A stretch of DNA of 64,000 bases from an uncultured Alistipes sp. (GCA_910577475.1 CAJTLJ010000008.1:50281-114280); one strand, 5' to 3'. Shown: positions 1 through 9,774, numbered from the stretch's first letter. Notes: generated by a model not told the origin, from the letters alone. Translations and numbers: made by a program.

Positions 1-449
1 GCGGCCTGAACCGACTGCACCAGTTCGACAAGGTCGAGATCGTGCAGCTGTCGCTGCCCGAAAAGAGCTACGAGGCACTGGACGGCATGGTCGCCCACGT
101 GGAGTCGATCGTCAAGTCGCTGGGGCTGCCCTACCGCATTCTGCGGCTGTGCGGCGGCGACATGTCCTTCACCTCGGCACTGACCTACGATTTCGAGGTC
201 TACTCCGAAGCCCAGAAGCGCTGGCTGGAGGTGTCGTCGGTGTCGAACTTCGAGTCGTTCCAGGCAAACCGCCTGAAACTCCGCTACAAGGATGCCGACA
301 AGAAGACCCGACTGGCCCACACGCTCAACGGTTCGTCGCTGGCCCTGCCCCGCATCGTCGCCGCCCTGCTGGAGAACAACCAGACCCCCGAGGGAATCCG
401 CATTCCCGAGGTGCTGATTCCCTACACGGGTTTTGATATTATCGAATAA
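1..449 (+). CDS. serS: seryl-tRNA synthetase, C-terminal part (cut by window start)
   Basis: Charges tRNA-Ser with serine in the cytoplasm. Only the last ~148 codons are present; the reading frame is already open at base 3 and ends with TAA at 447-449. The first visible residues (RLHQFDKVEIVQ) match the conserved motif 2 region of class II SerRS. Further on come the motif 3-type segment ending in RLKLRYKD and the usual C-terminal GTPRIVAALLEN-like stretch (here LALPRIVAALLENNQTPEG), followed by IRIPEVLIPYTG. The active-site half lies outside the window. The next gene has its own promoter within the end of this gene. Confidence 0.93.
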   Translation, partial: GLNRLHQFDKVEIVQLSLPEKSYEALDGMVAHVESIVKSLGLPYRILRLCGGDMSFTSALTYDFEVYSEAQKRWLEVSSVSNFESFQANRLKLRYKDADKKTRLAHTLNGSSLALPRIVAALLENNQTPEGIRIPEVLIPYTGFDIIE

Positions 450-462
450 TTGCCTATATTTG
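432..462 (+). promoter_or_regulatory. Bacteroidetes-type promoter for the ferredoxin gene
   Basis: A TTTG box at 432-435 and a TATATTTG box at 455-462, separated by 19 bases, match the Bacteroidetes -33/-7 consensus. The boxes overlap the last codons of serS. The start codon of the ferredoxin lies 35 bases downstream. Confidence 0.7.
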
Positions 463-496
463 CATCACATACTTTACAAACTTAAAAATTAAAACT

Positions 497-667
497 ATGG
501 CTTACAAAATTTCTGACGCTTGTGTTGCCTGCGGTACCTGCATCGGCGAGTGCCCGGTAGAGGCTATCTCGGCTGGCGACATCTATGTTATCGACGCTGA
601 CAAGTGCATCGACTGCGGCACCTGCGCAGGCGTTTGCCCCAGCGAGGCGATCTCTCCCGCAGAGTAA
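497..667 (+). CDS. 2x[4Fe-4S] ferredoxin
   Basis: A 56-residue bacterial-type ferredoxin that carries electrons in the cytoplasm. Two CxxCxxCxxxCP clusters are visible: CVACGTCIGECP at residues 9-20 and CIDCGTCAGVCP at about 37-48, so both cubane clusters should be intact. The length (about 55 aa) is typical of clostridial-type 2[4Fe-4S] ferredoxins. It is monocistronic, with its own promoter in the end of serS and a hairpin terminator 21 bases after the stop. Its redox partners cannot be told from the context. Codons in this gene are less GC-rich than those of its neighbours (many T-ending), consistent with high expression. Confidence 0.95.
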   Translation: MAYKISDACVACGTCIGECPVEAISAGDIYVIDADKCIDCGTCAGVCPSEAISPAE

Positions 668-688
668 TCGTCGGACGATGATAGTGCA

Positions 689-726
689 CGGGCGGTTGTC
701 TTCGGACAGCCGCCCGTTCGCTTTTC
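689..726 (+). terminator. Rho-independent terminator of the ferredoxin gene
   Basis: A 12-bp stem (one G-T wobble) with a TTCG tetraloop, 689-700 paired with 705-716, followed by a short T-rich stretch with TTTT at 722-725. Confidence 0.75.
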
Positions 727-736
727 CGCCGGACCA

Positions 737-802
737 TTTTCCTGCGGTTCGCACCGGTTCACGCCGATCCGACCGTCGAGACCCCTCGGCTTCGCTCGGG
801 GT
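737..802 (+). repeat. partial copy of an intergenic repeat family
   Basis: This matches the right half of the copy at 850-985. It shares the GACCGTCGAG core and the small palindrome CCTCGG-CTTCG/CAGG-CTCGGGGTGAC. Between the two copies (803-845) are short near-tandem units built on ATTCACAATGCACA. No coding potential was seen in 668-1014. Confidence 0.55.
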
Positions 803-849
803 GACAGAGCAATTCACAATGCACAATTCACGATGCACGATTGTTCTGT

Positions 850-985
850 GTCTGTCATGTTGAGCGAAGGGGCGACCAGCCCCGAAGTCGAAACATCTCG
901 ACTTGACGGAGCATTCACCATTGCGACCCGCACGAGTTCATGCCCGTACGACCGTCGAGCCCCCTCGGCAGGCTCGGGGTGACAT
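850..985 (+). repeat. intergenic repeat, fullest copy
   Basis: Landmarks in order: GTCATGTTGAGCGAAGGGG, CGAAGTCGAAACATCTC, GCATTCACC, GTTCATGC, ACGACCGTCGAG, then a palindromic CCTCGGCAGGCTCGGGGTGAC. The same order of landmarks is found at 13107-13246 and, more decayed, at 44549-44645. All copies are between genes. Confidence 0.6.
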
Positions 986-1014
986 GCGGGTACGCCCGTA
1001 TCGCCCGGAGTTAC

Positions 1015-1044
1015 AAAAAAAGGGCCGTCCCGAAGGACAGCCCT
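1015..1044 (-). terminator. terminator of the frameshifted lipoprotein gene
   Basis: Read on the minus strand: stem AGGGC-GTCC with loop TTCG (1021-1030 with 1035-1044, one mismatch), followed by seven T residues (A1015-A1021 on the plus strand). Confidence 0.75.
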
Positions 1045-1067
1045 CATTTTCGTTGCCTGAATTCGGT

Positions 1068-2431
1068 TTAGCGTACCTTGCCGAAAGCGGGAGCCAGCAC
1101 GGCATTGCACGAAGCGGCGGCACCCAGCACGGCGGGAACCTGGAACGGACGCTCGACATAGTTGCGACGCACCGAGCGGACAGCCTTCACCGAAGCGGCA
1201 GCCGTTCCGGTCGTCGTGAAGTAGGCCTTCGCGATATCGCCGTCCAGCGTCTCCTCAGCATTCATGTAGTAGGCATAGGCGCAGTAGCGGGTACCGGGTT
1301 CCAGTTCGCCGTAAGACCCCTTGACCGAACCGGTATAGAGCAGATCATTCTGATCGAAGAGCTGGTAAACCGTCATTCCGGTAATATTCTGAGAGGACAT
1401 GTAGTCATAGTAGAAAGCCAGATCCTCGGAGAAGAGTTGGGCATCCGAAGCGAACTGATCGACATAGTCGGCATACTCCACCATGATCGTGTAGGGCTTC
1501 GTCGCATCGGCGGGAACGATCTCCATATCGACCGACGAATTCGTCGGGTTGCTGAGCGTAATGGTACCGAAAGCGTAGTTGCCAGGATTGACGGGCGTAT
1601 CACCGCCGGCAGGCGTAGTAAAGGTCTGGGTCTGGGTAGCCGAAACTACCTCGAGTTTCTCCTTGTCGAATCCGAACAGAACAAACGTGAAGCTCGTCGA
1701 TGCCGACAAACCGCTGAAGGAGATGCGGCCCGTATCCTGATCCTCCGGAAGGGTATATACGCTTTTCAGCATATTTTCGCCGAAGGTGGAGATGATGACA
1801 TCGGCCAGATCATTCTTGTCGATCGACGAGATGGCCTCGGTGGTGAACAAACCGATATAGAACGACGATCCGGGAGTGCCGGTCACGGAGACCTCCGCAG
1901 TCGTCGAGGTAACCTGACCCAAAGAGAGCACGAAGTCGGACTCGGCCAGCGGCAGCAGCTGGACGGTCTCGACGACCACGTCCGTCAGGATCTCGCCCGA
2001 AGCGGAGAGGCCGAAGACGACGACAGCGACCTCGGAGCCGGCCGAGAACATCCACAGACTACGCAGGCTGGGAATCGTGGCGGCACCCTTATAGATATAC
2101 TCGTTGTCGACGGCACCCAGATCGATACCATCGCTGAGATCCTGCTCGACCAGCGCCTTGGCGATCTCGCTGCCCGTAAGCTCGGCGGTTACGGCGGCGG
2201 GAACGATACCCACATAGTAGTTGCCAGTGTAGCTGTTCGGCTTCACCGACAGCGCGAAATCGGTAGCGGTAATGTTCGAAGCGGTAACCGTGAAAGCCTC
2301 ATTCTCCGGACCCGGTTCAGGGTTTACGGGAACCTCCTGGTGGGGGGGGTAGGCTCGTCATTGGAACTGCACGAAGGCAGAGCGGCAGCGATCAATGCGA
2401 ATGCGGCGAAGGCCATCCAAAATCTTTTCAT
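1068..2431 (-). pseudogene. surface lipoprotein with Fn3-like repeats, out of frame at a poly-C tract
   Basis: The signal peptide starts at the ATG 2431-2429 (MKRFWMAFAAFALIAAALPSC, then SSNDEPTP), a clear lipoprotein leader with an acid-rich post-cysteine segment. The frame then hits TAA, because a run of C residues (G2342-G2349 on the plus strand, eight bases) is one base short of joining the downstream frame. With nine C the reading continues as EPTPPHQEVPVNPEPG into the 392-residue frame that begins at 2246 and stops at 1068. The body shows at least two beta-sandwich-like units (AFTVTASNITATDFALSV; ITLSNPTNSSVDMEIVPA) ending in Thr-rich strands, as in fibronectin-III-like surface lipoproteins. 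The gene is either phase-variable (off in this read), an assembly error, or a pseudogene. A TAAATTTG box on the minus strand lies at 2529-2522. Function unknown. Confidence 0.7.
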
Positions 2432-2521
2432 TTTCTCAACTTTTTTAATAAGACACTCTTTCTTCCTCATCGGATCCCTGTCGCAAGGCCAACCTCACCC
2501 GATTCGATAAGTTTCATTTCA

Positions 2522-2529
2522 CAAATTTA
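2522..2529 (-). promoter_or_regulatory. -7 promoter box of the frameshifted lipoprotein gene
   Basis: TAAATTTG on the minus strand, about 90 bases upstream of the ATG at 2431. No clear -33 box was seen. Confidence 0.45.
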
Positions 2530-2693
2530 TAATATTATTTTTATTTTACCTCGCTTTCTCCCGATTCTTTTCGATTCCACCACCCTCCTTATGAAGAAAA
2601 AACGACGATTTGCAGCGCCGATCCGCCCTTTCCGCTTTCAATCCGAAACCGAAACCGGGCATTCGCATACGAATCGCAACCGGAATTTTTCCA

Positions 2694-2734
2694 CAAAAAA
2701 ATTCCGGGGTCCGGCTGTTTGACGGCCGGACCCC
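2694..2734 (-). terminator. terminator of the 2760-4418 lipoprotein gene
   Basis: A perfect 10-bp stem, 2706-2715 with 2725-2734, on the minus strand followed by GGAATTTTTTT. Confidence 0.85.
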
Positions 2735-2759
2735 GAAACGTAACAGGATTTCTACGTAC

Positions 2760-4418
2760 CTATCGACGAGCTCTTTCCGTAAGATCGGCGATACGGCGCG
2801 GGGACTTGAGCGTCTTCGCCCGGAAATCCGACGGGACGGGAGAAGCCCCCTCCTTCGTCAGATCGACCACTTCGCGCAGAATCGGTCCGTAATTGCCTGC
2901 AGCGTCCTGCGCCACACCGCAAATCGTATTCTCGCCCCAGTAGCAGATGATCAGCATCTCGGTCTGATCCTTCGACGAGTCACCCATTCCCACCAGATTG
3001 TTGATGACGTTGCGGTCGCTGCTGCCGGTCAAATCACCCAGGAACGAGTAGAGATACCAGTGTGCGGCATCGGCCGTCGGCTCCGCCAGCACGGCCAGCA
3101 CGGCATAGCCGCGGGCCGAAGCGAAGGTCTCGGGTTCGGCCTCGTAGAGGGCGTCGCCATCGTACCAATGATACTCCTTCAGGGCGATTCCGGCCGTCGA
3201 GGGCTCCTGCTTGAGCGAGCGGAAAGGCTCGCCCACCGCAAAGGGCGCGGCCGCCTGACCGTACTGATCGACACAGACCGCCCACATCCGATACTCGGTA
3301 TCGGGCGTGAGATTCATGTCGAAATTCGTCTCTCCGACCTGTGCGATAGCCTCCACGGTCTCGACACGCGAGTGGAAATCTTCCGCATAAAAGTCGACCA
3401 TGCTCTTCAACACGGCATTCATCACCTGCTCCCGGTCACCGCCGTAAAAGTCCAGATAATGCTGGTAGAGGCTCTCCTCGATCACGTCGGAGACATAGAC
3501 GGCCAGCGGCTCGGAAGGAGTCGTGACGAAATTGGAGTAGGTGTAGGCTGCCAGCGTATAGTCGAACGCAAAGCTGCAGGAGGCAGGGTCGCCGCCGGAG
3601 AGCGTCTCCATCGGCACGCGCGTCACGTCCGTCGTAATCATGCCGTCCTGATATCCGAAGGCGATCACCTCGTATTTCCAGCCGGGCTTCAGCTCCGCGT
3701 CCATCTCCGTATTGGAAATGGTCTTGTCGCCCGCATGGCAGCGCTCGGGAAGGCCGCCCCACGAGGTGTAGAGGTCGATCAGATAACGGGCGTACTCTGC
3801 GTCGGTCAACCCCTCGTCGATGCCCACGGGACGAATGTCCAGAAAATAGGGGTCAGCGTTCGCAGTCTCCACGGCGATGCGGGCGCTGGTGTGACCCACG
3901 TCCGACACCTCGATGCTGAAGGTGTTGTCCGAAGAGACGGGTGCCAGCGTGGTGAACTCTTTCGAGACCACCTCGGTCGTGGCGTATGCCTCGGAGTTGA
4001 TGCCTACGGCGATCACGTGATACTTCGTTCCAGGCTCCAGTCCGGACATCTCGTAATCCTCGTCGCCGGACGAAGTCATCATCTTGACCGCTTCGGTGAA
4101 GGAGTAGCCGAACTCACCCATCAGGCGCTCCTCGAGGAACCACTGGAGATAGTCGTTCACTCCGTTGCGCTCCATGACACTGAAGTCGTTGTCATCGAGC
4201 ACATCCCAATAGTAGGTCGACTGCTTGTCCGCCGGCGAGATGCCGATGGTTACACCCACAGCCGAGATGTCGGATACCGAGATTTCGAAAAGAGACGGAC
4301 CGACCGGATCAACCGGATCGACCGGCGGCATTACGGGTTCGTCGTTGCTGCTGCAAGCGACCGAAGCGAAACCGGCGAGCAAAGCGACGATCCGCAGAAG
4401 AAAAAATTGTCGTTTCAT
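2760..4418 (-). CDS. putative surface lipoprotein with Fn3-like repeats
   Basis: 552 residues. The N-terminus MKRQFFLLRIVALLAGFASVAC is a type II signal peptide, with the lipid-anchored Cys at about residue 22, followed by SSNDEP. This is the same post-cysteine motif as in the neighbouring gene at 1068-2431, suggesting paralogy and export to the outer surface. A Pro/Asp/Val linker (about 28-40) precedes repeated beta-sandwich units of about 110 residues that begin FEISVSDISAVGVTIGI and FSIEVSDVGHTSARIAV, and phrases such as GLEPGTKYHVIAVG and LTPDTEYRMWAV typical of fibronectin type III folds. There is no catalytic motif. It has its own promoter and terminator. The role is unknown; adhesion or ligand display is possible. 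Confidence 0.85.
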   Translation of the reverse strand: MKRQFFLLRIVALLAGFASVACSSNDEPVMPPVDPVDPVGPSLFEISVSDISAVGVTIGISPADKQSTYYWDVLDDNDFSVMERNGVNDYLQWFLEERLMGEFGYSFTEAVKMMTSSGDEDYEMSGLEPGTKYHVIAVGINSEAYATTEVVSKEFTTLAPVSSDNTFSIEVSDVGHTSARIAVETANADPYFLDIRPVGIDEGLTDAEYARYLIDLYTSWGGLPERCHAGDKTISNTEMDAELKPGWKYEVIAFGYQDGMITTDVTRVPMETLSGGDPASCSFAFDYTLAAYTYSNFVTTPSEPLAVYVSDVIEESLYQHYLDFYGGDREQVMNAVLKSMVDFYAEDFHSRVETVEAIAQVGETNFDMNLTPDTEYRMWAVCVDQYGQAAAPFAVGEPFRSLKQEPSTAGIALKEYHWYDGDALYEAEPETFASARGYAVLAVLAEPTADAAHWYLYSFLGDLTGSSDRNVINNLVGMGDSSKDQTEMLIICYWGENTICGVAQDAAGNYGPILREVVDLTKEGASPVPSDFRAKTLKSPRRIADLTERARR

Positions 4419-4440
4419 CGTTCGTAATTTTTTAAATAAA

Positions 4441-4471
4441 CGGATGCCTCACGGCATCCGGAGCAAAGGTA
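4441..4471 (-). promoter_or_regulatory. promoter and 5'-end hairpin of the lipoprotein gene
   Basis: TACCTTTG on the minus strand (4471-4464). The transcript should begin near 4458, where a perfect 8-bp hairpin (4441-4448 with 4453-4460, loop of four) forms the very 5' end of the leader, about 22 bases before the ATG. Confidence 0.5.
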
Positions 4472-4511
4472 GCAATTATTTCCGATTTTCTGTCCTTACG
4501 GTCGAGAATCG

Positions 4512-5681
4512 TCACTCGTCGTAGAGCAGGTAGGGGCGGCGGCGCTCGCGGAACCGCGCCGCATCGTCGCGCCAGCGAGCCTCGATCTCCTCTGCAGAGG
4601 CCCCTTCAAGAATCATGCACCGCACGTATCCGACCCCGATCAGCTTCTCGAACATCGGCGTGAAGAAGGCTTCGCCCCGGTCCATCTCCCGGAAAGCCTC
4701 CACGAGCCACCTCAACGAAAGGCCGCGCGGCGCCGTACCCGCCCCGCGCAGGTCAAGCCCGCCGCACAGCTCCCCCTCCAGCAGGGGCGACCGGGCTCCG
4801 GCCGTCGCACGGGGCGTGAAGCGGTGATCGTAACCGGGCCGGTTCAGCAGATCGGGATGGCCGAAGCACTCGAAGGGGCGGTCCGTACCGCGGCCGACGC
4901 TCAGCACCGTCCCCTCGAAGAGGCAGAGCGAGGGATAAAGCTCGACCGAGCGGTCGGTCGGCAGGTTGGGCGACGGCGGAACCGGAAGCCGGTACGGAGT
5001 CGCATGCGTATAGTTCCGGCAGGGCACCACCGTCAGCCGGCAGGGTTTCGCCCACCCTTCGCCGACCGACATGCGGGCGATCTCGCCCATCGTCAGGCCG
5101 TGCAGCACGGGAATCGGCAGTGCCCCGACCCCCGACTTGTATTTCAGATCCAGCAGCGGACCGTCCACCTCGTCCCCGTGCGGATTGGGCCGGTCGAGCA
5201 CCACGACCGTACGATCGAAATCGGCGCAGGCATCCATCATCCGCAGCATGGATATATAATAGGTGTAGAAACGCACCCCCACATCCTGCATGTCGACCAC
5301 CAGCACGTCGAACGAACGCATCGCCTCATCCGACGGGCGCAGCGTCCGCCCGTCGTAGAGCGAACGGATCGGAATCCCGGTCCGCTCGTCGGTCGAACTG
5401 CGGACCCGCTCGCCCGCATCGGCCGTACCGCGGAATCCGTGCTCGGGCGAGAAGATCCCCGTGACCCGGAAACCCCGGCCGTACAACCGGTCCACCAGAT
5501 GCTCTCCGTCCACCACGGGCGTATGGTTAGCCAGCAGGGCGACCCGACGCCCCTCCAGCAGCGGATAGTAGGCGGCCGTATCGGCTGCCCCCACCCGAAT
5601 CTCCGCCGACTCAGGCCGCTGTCCCCGGCAGTCCGTCACCGCCGTCAGAAAACTCAATACGAAAAAAATCAGTCGTCCCAT
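4512..5681 (-). CDS. NamZ-like exo-beta-N-acetylmuramidase (DUF1343, GH171)
   Basis: 389 residues from the ATG at 5681. The family (PF07075) includes Bacillus NamZ, which releases terminal MurNAc from peptidoglycan fragments, so cell-wall recycling is the likely role. Seen in sequence: an N-terminal secretion segment (MGRLIFFVLSFLTAVTDCRGQ), then family blocks RRVALLANHTPVV, IFSPEHGFRGTADAGERV, VVDMQDVGVRFYTYY, VLDRPNPHGDEVDGP, and the C-terminal half with LSVGRGTDRPFECFGHP. The frame is open 17 codons further up (to 5732), but that stretch contains the prfB terminator and the promoter, so the start at 5681 is chosen. The -7 box ends only five bases before the ATG, so the mRNA is probably leaderless. 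Confidence 0.88.
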   Translation of the reverse strand: MGRLIFFVLSFLTAVTDCRGQRPESAEIRVGAADTAAYYPLLEGRRVALLANHTPVVDGEHLVDRLYGRGFRVTGIFSPEHGFRGTADAGERVRSSTDERTGIPIRSLYDGRTLRPSDEAMRSFDVLVVDMQDVGVRFYTYYISMLRMMDACADFDRTVVVLDRPNPHGDEVDGPLLDLKYKSGVGALPIPVLHGLTMGEIARMSVGEGWAKPCRLTVVPCRNYTHATPYRLPVPPSPNLPTDRSVELYPSLCLFEGTVLSVGRGTDRPFECFGHPDLLNRPGYDHRFTPRATAGARSPLLEGELCGGLDLRGAGTAPRGLSLRWLVEAFREMDRGEAFFTPMFEKLIGVGYVRCMILEGASAEEIEARWRDDAARFRERRRPYLLYDE

Positions 5682-5685
5682 AAGG

Positions 5686-5693
5686 CAAATATA
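5686..5693 (-). promoter_or_regulatory. -7 promoter box immediately before the NamZ-like gene
   Basis: TATATTTG on the minus strand, ending five bases before the ATG at 5681. It lies just downstream of the prfB terminator. Confidence 0.6.
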
Positions 5694-5695
5694 TG

Positions 5696-5726
5696 TAAAA
5701 TCCGTGCATTCCCGAAAGAATGCACG
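5696..5726 (-). terminator. prfB terminator
   Basis: A perfect 9-bp stem, 5703-5711 with 5718-5726, followed on the minus strand by GGATTTTAC. Confidence 0.7.
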
Positions 5727-5758
5727 CTCCACTCCCTATAATGCGGATTTAAGTCACG

Positions 5759-6871
<1,113 letters not shown>

Positions 6872-6893
6872 AGATTCCAGCGAATTGCGCGTC

Positions 6894-8372
6894 CTACTCC
6901 AGTTCCCAGTCGTATCCGTCCTTGCGGTCCTTGACACGAATGCCGATGGCCGTCAGTTCGTCGCGGATGCGATCCGACGTGGCCCAGTCGCGGTCGGCCT
7001 TCGCCTTCATGCGCTGGTCGAGCAGCAGATTGACCAGCGGGGTCACCAGATCCCGGCCGCCCTGCGCTCCGGCCGCCTTCTCGTCCTTGAGCCCCAGCAC
7101 GTCGAAGACGTAACGGTGCACCGTAGCCCGCAGGCGCTCCAGATCGTCGGCCGCGAGGGTCTGCTGCCCGTCGGCCAGCTGGTTGATGATGCGCACCCAG
7201 TCGAAGAGGGCGGAGATCACCATCGGCGAGTTCAGGTCGTCGGCCATAGCGGCGGCGCAGCGACGCTCCAGCTCCGCGGGATCGACCGTCGAGGCGGCCG
7301 CGGATCCGATCTTCGCCAGCGTCTCGACCCCCTTCATCAGACGGTCGAGCCCCTTTTCGGCGGCCTGCAGCGCCTCGTTCGAGAAGTCGAGCGTCGAGCG
7401 GTAGTGGGCCTGCAGCACGAAGAAACGGATCGTCATGGGCGAGTAGGCCTGCGCCAACAGCTTGTGCGAACCAGTGAAGAGCTCCTCCAGGGTGATGAAG
7501 TTGCCCAGCGACTTGCCCATCTTCTGGCCGTTGATCGTAATCATGTTGTTGTGCACCCAGTACTTGGCCGAGTCGTGGCCCAGCGCGGCGGTCGACTGCG
7601 CGATCTCGCACTCATGGTGGGGGAACATCAGGTCCATGCCGCCGCCATGGATGTCGAAGCGCTCGCCCAGATACTTGGTGCTCATGGCCGAGCACTCCAT
7701 GTGCCAGCCGGGGAATCCGTCGCTCCAGGGCGAGGGCCAGCGCATGATATGCTCGGGCGACGCCTTCTTCCAGAGGGCGAAGTCGAACGAGCGGCGCTTG
7801 TCGCTCTGGCCGTCCAGCTCGCGGGTATTGGTGAGGATGTCGTCCAGGTTGCGGCCCGAAAGACGTCCGTAGTCGTGTTTGCGGTTATAGGCCTCGACGT
7901 CGAAATAGATCGAGCCGTTCGATTCGTAGGCGAAGCCGGCATCGAGAATCCGTTTCACGAACTCGATCTGCTCGATGATATGGCCCGAGGCGTGGGGCTC
8001 GATCGAGGGGGAGAGGACGTTGAGCTCATCCATCGCCCGGTGATAGCGCTCCGTGTAGTAGTGGGCCACCTCCATCGGCTCCAGCTGCTCCAGCCGCGCC
8101 TTCTTGGCGATCTTGTCCTCGCCCTGATCGGCATCGTGCTCCAGATGACCCACGTCGGTGATGTTGCGCACGTAGCGCACCTTGTAGCCCAGCGAACGCA
8201 GATAGCGGAACAGCAGGTCGAAGGTCACGGCCGGGCGGGCGTGTCCCAGGTGGGGGTCGCCGTAGACCGTGGGTCCGCAGACATACATGCCGACCCGGCC
8301 GGGGGTCAGGGGTTCGAACTCCTCCTTGCGGCGGGTGAGCGTATTGTAAAGGGATATTTTCGTCGTCTCCAT
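6894..8372 (-). CDS. cysS: cysteinyl-tRNA synthetase
   Basis: 492 residues; charges tRNA-Cys in the cytoplasm. It is a class I synthetase with the HIGH-type motif in YGDPHLGHARPAVTFD (about residues 31-46) and the KMSKS loop as KMGKS in GQKMGKSLGNFITLEE. Zn ligands are Cys in YVCGPTVYG, Cys in HMECSAM, and His in FPHHECEIAQS. A DALR-like helical C-terminal domain follows. The start METTKISLYNT is chosen; the frame is open further upstream but that part covers the promoter. The promoter is at 8391-8421. The gene heads a two-gene unit with prfB. Confidence 0.96.
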   Translation of the reverse strand: METTKISLYNTLTRRKEEFEPLTPGRVGMYVCGPTVYGDPHLGHARPAVTFDLLFRYLRSLGYKVRYVRNITDVGHLEHDADQGEDKIAKKARLEQLEPMEVAHYYTERYHRAMDELNVLSPSIEPHASGHIIEQIEFVKRILDAGFAYESNGSIYFDVEAYNRKHDYGRLSGRNLDDILTNTRELDGQSDKRRSFDFALWKKASPEHIMRWPSPWSDGFPGWHMECSAMSTKYLGERFDIHGGGMDLMFPHHECEIAQSTAALGHDSAKYWVHNNMITINGQKMGKSLGNFITLEELFTGSHKLLAQAYSPMTIRFFVLQAHYRSTLDFSNEALQAAEKGLDRLMKGVETLAKIGSAAASTVDPAELERRCAAAMADDLNSPMVISALFDWVRIINQLADGQQTLAADDLERLRATVHRYVFDVLGLKDEKAAGAQGGRDLVTPLVNLLLDQRMKAKADRDWATSDRIRDELTAIGIRVKDRKDGYDWELE

Positions 8373-8390
8373 AATGGCTGTAATTTTCGG

Positions 8391-8421
8391 CAAAATTAAC
8401 AAAAGATTCTCAAAAATCAAA
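8391..8421 (-). promoter_or_regulatory. cysS promoter
   Basis: On the minus strand a TTTG box (8421-8418), a 19-base spacer, and TAATTTTG (8398-8391). The -33 box overlaps the stop codon of the preceding M64 peptidase gene. Confidence 0.65.
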
Positions 8422-9634
8422 GCAGCGGCCGGGAGCGGTCGATCCACTGCGGAGCGGGCAGCGGGAGCCGGTCGGACGGCTGCGGACGGAGCACCCGCGT
8501 AGCGGCCCGGCGGCGGTTCGGAGCGTCGAAAGCCGCGAAAGTCTCGTAGTCGAACACCCACCCCTCGCCATAGGCGAGCTTGTGGATGCGGCGGTAGATC
8601 GCCTCGCGGCTGACGGGGTTGAACCCGCCCGCGTCGTATTGCCGCATCAGGCTCCGATGCGAGGAGCGCCACACCCCGTAGGGATAACCGTCGCCCCCTT
8701 CGTAGTAGCCCAGGTCGGACTCCGCGTAGCGCGGATCGTCCAGATAGCGCGACCAGGCGCACTGCGTCCGGTCGCCCCGGTAATCGACGTTGCGACTGTA
8801 ACCGTATTGCTGACGCCTGATCTGCGTCGTGCGCCTGTCATCGGGGATCGCCGTCGTATATCCGGGCTCGATATACTCGTCCGCCAGTTTGGCGAACCCG
8901 TGCCCCGCCGCTTCGTGGATTACCACGTAAATCCAATCCTCCACGTCGGCATAGGCACAGTATGCGATGGAGAATCCGCGGCCGTAGTCCCCTTCGAGCG
9001 GCGACGACGCGTCGGACAACGCCTTGGGCCCCCACATGTGGCAGGTACCCGCCCAGCGGACTTGGTTGACGATCACCACGACCAGCAGCTCATCCAGCCG
9101 GCCGGTGCTGTTGCGCAGCGAGGGCACCCGCCGGGCATAGTCGAGCACGACGCCCACATTTCCCCGGATGTCCCTCCCCTCGCCGAACGACACCCCGAGC
9201 GCCGTACTGTGCCTCTCCGACACCGCCTCGTGCCGCGACACGGCCTTTACGGCGAAGACGTTGAACAGGTGACGGAATGACCGGTAGGGCTCCTCGGAGA
9301 AGAAGGCGTCCGCCGCCTGCCGCATCTTTTGCATGTAGACCCCGTTCGCCACCAGGCGGTCGCTGAAGGCGTCGCCCATCAGCACGATATCGATGCCGCG
9401 CCCCTCGGTCGCCCGCTGGAGAAGGACCGCCTTGCCGTCCTCCGAAAAGTCGGAGGACTCGTAATCGGGATCGAACGTCGTGTCGGGTATCGTGTCGGGA
9501 TCGGGTTCGGGCTCCGGATCGGGGAATTCCACCGGCCTGACGGGAGCGGGCGCGGGAAGTTCGTCCTGCGAACAGCCCGTCGGCAGGACGAAAAGCGCAA
9601 GCGCCGCCGTCAGCGTTAACCATGTTCTTTTCAT
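8417..9634 (-). CDS. secreted lipoprotein metallopeptidase, family M64
   Basis: 405 residues. The lipoprotein signal MKRTWLTLTAALALFVLPTGC is followed by SQDELP and a Pro/Glu/Asp-rich linker (PDPEPEPDPDTIPD) that spaces the enzyme from the membrane. The M64 (IgA peptidase-like) signature is visible: IDIVLMGDAFSDR near residue 81, AYCAYADVEDWIYVVIHEAAGHGFAKLADEY in two adjoining blocks, and YSRNVDYRGDRTQCAW downstream. The zinc site reads HEAAGH rather than HExxH, one residue longer between the two histidines; the following LADEY glutamate is conserved. Family members are extracellular zinc peptidases of Bacteroidetes and Clostridia. The substrate is unknown. It is monocistronic. Confidence 0.85.
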   Translation of the reverse strand: MKRTWLTLTAALALFVLPTGCSQDELPAPAPVRPVEFPDPEPEPDPDTIPDTTFDPDYESSDFSEDGKAVLLQRATEGRGIDIVLMGDAFSDRLVANGVYMQKMRQAADAFFSEEPYRSFRHLFNVFAVKAVSRHEAVSERHSTALGVSFGEGRDIRGNVGVVLDYARRVPSLRNSTGRLDELLVVVIVNQVRWAGTCHMWGPKALSDASSPLEGDYGRGFSIAYCAYADVEDWIYVVIHEAAGHGFAKLADEYIEPGYTTAIPDDRRTTQIRRQQYGYSRNVDYRGDRTQCAWSRYLDDPRYAESDLGYYEGGDGYPYGVWRSSHRSLMRQYDAGGFNPVSREAIYRRIHKLAYGEGWVFDYETFAAFDAPNRRRAATRVLRPQPSDRLPLPAPQWIDRSRPLL

Positions 9635-9742
9635 AAGGCATTAGATTTGAGCGGTCAATATACGTTTTTCCGGACAAAAATCCAAAGATCGGCGCAGAAA
9701 AGGAGCGCTTTTCGCCAAAAACGGCTCTCTTTCCGAAATAGG

Positions 9743-9774
9743 CGTTGCCGTTTGTCGTTATTTTGTTACTTTTG
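9743..9774 (+). promoter_or_regulatory. promoter of the TMEM260-like gene
   Basis: TTG at 9744-9746, a 20-base spacer, then TACTTTTG at 9767-9774; the ATG is 32 bases downstream. Confidence 0.65.

Noticed and set aside
903..2510. A 535-codon plus-strand frame
   Set aside because: Runs through the intergenic repeat and antisense to the lipoprotein gene; Arg/Gly/Ile-rich shadow composition.
6872..6937. N-terminal extension of prfB
   Set aside because: It would overlap the end of cysS and has no similarity to RF2; the ATG at 6871 matches the usual length.
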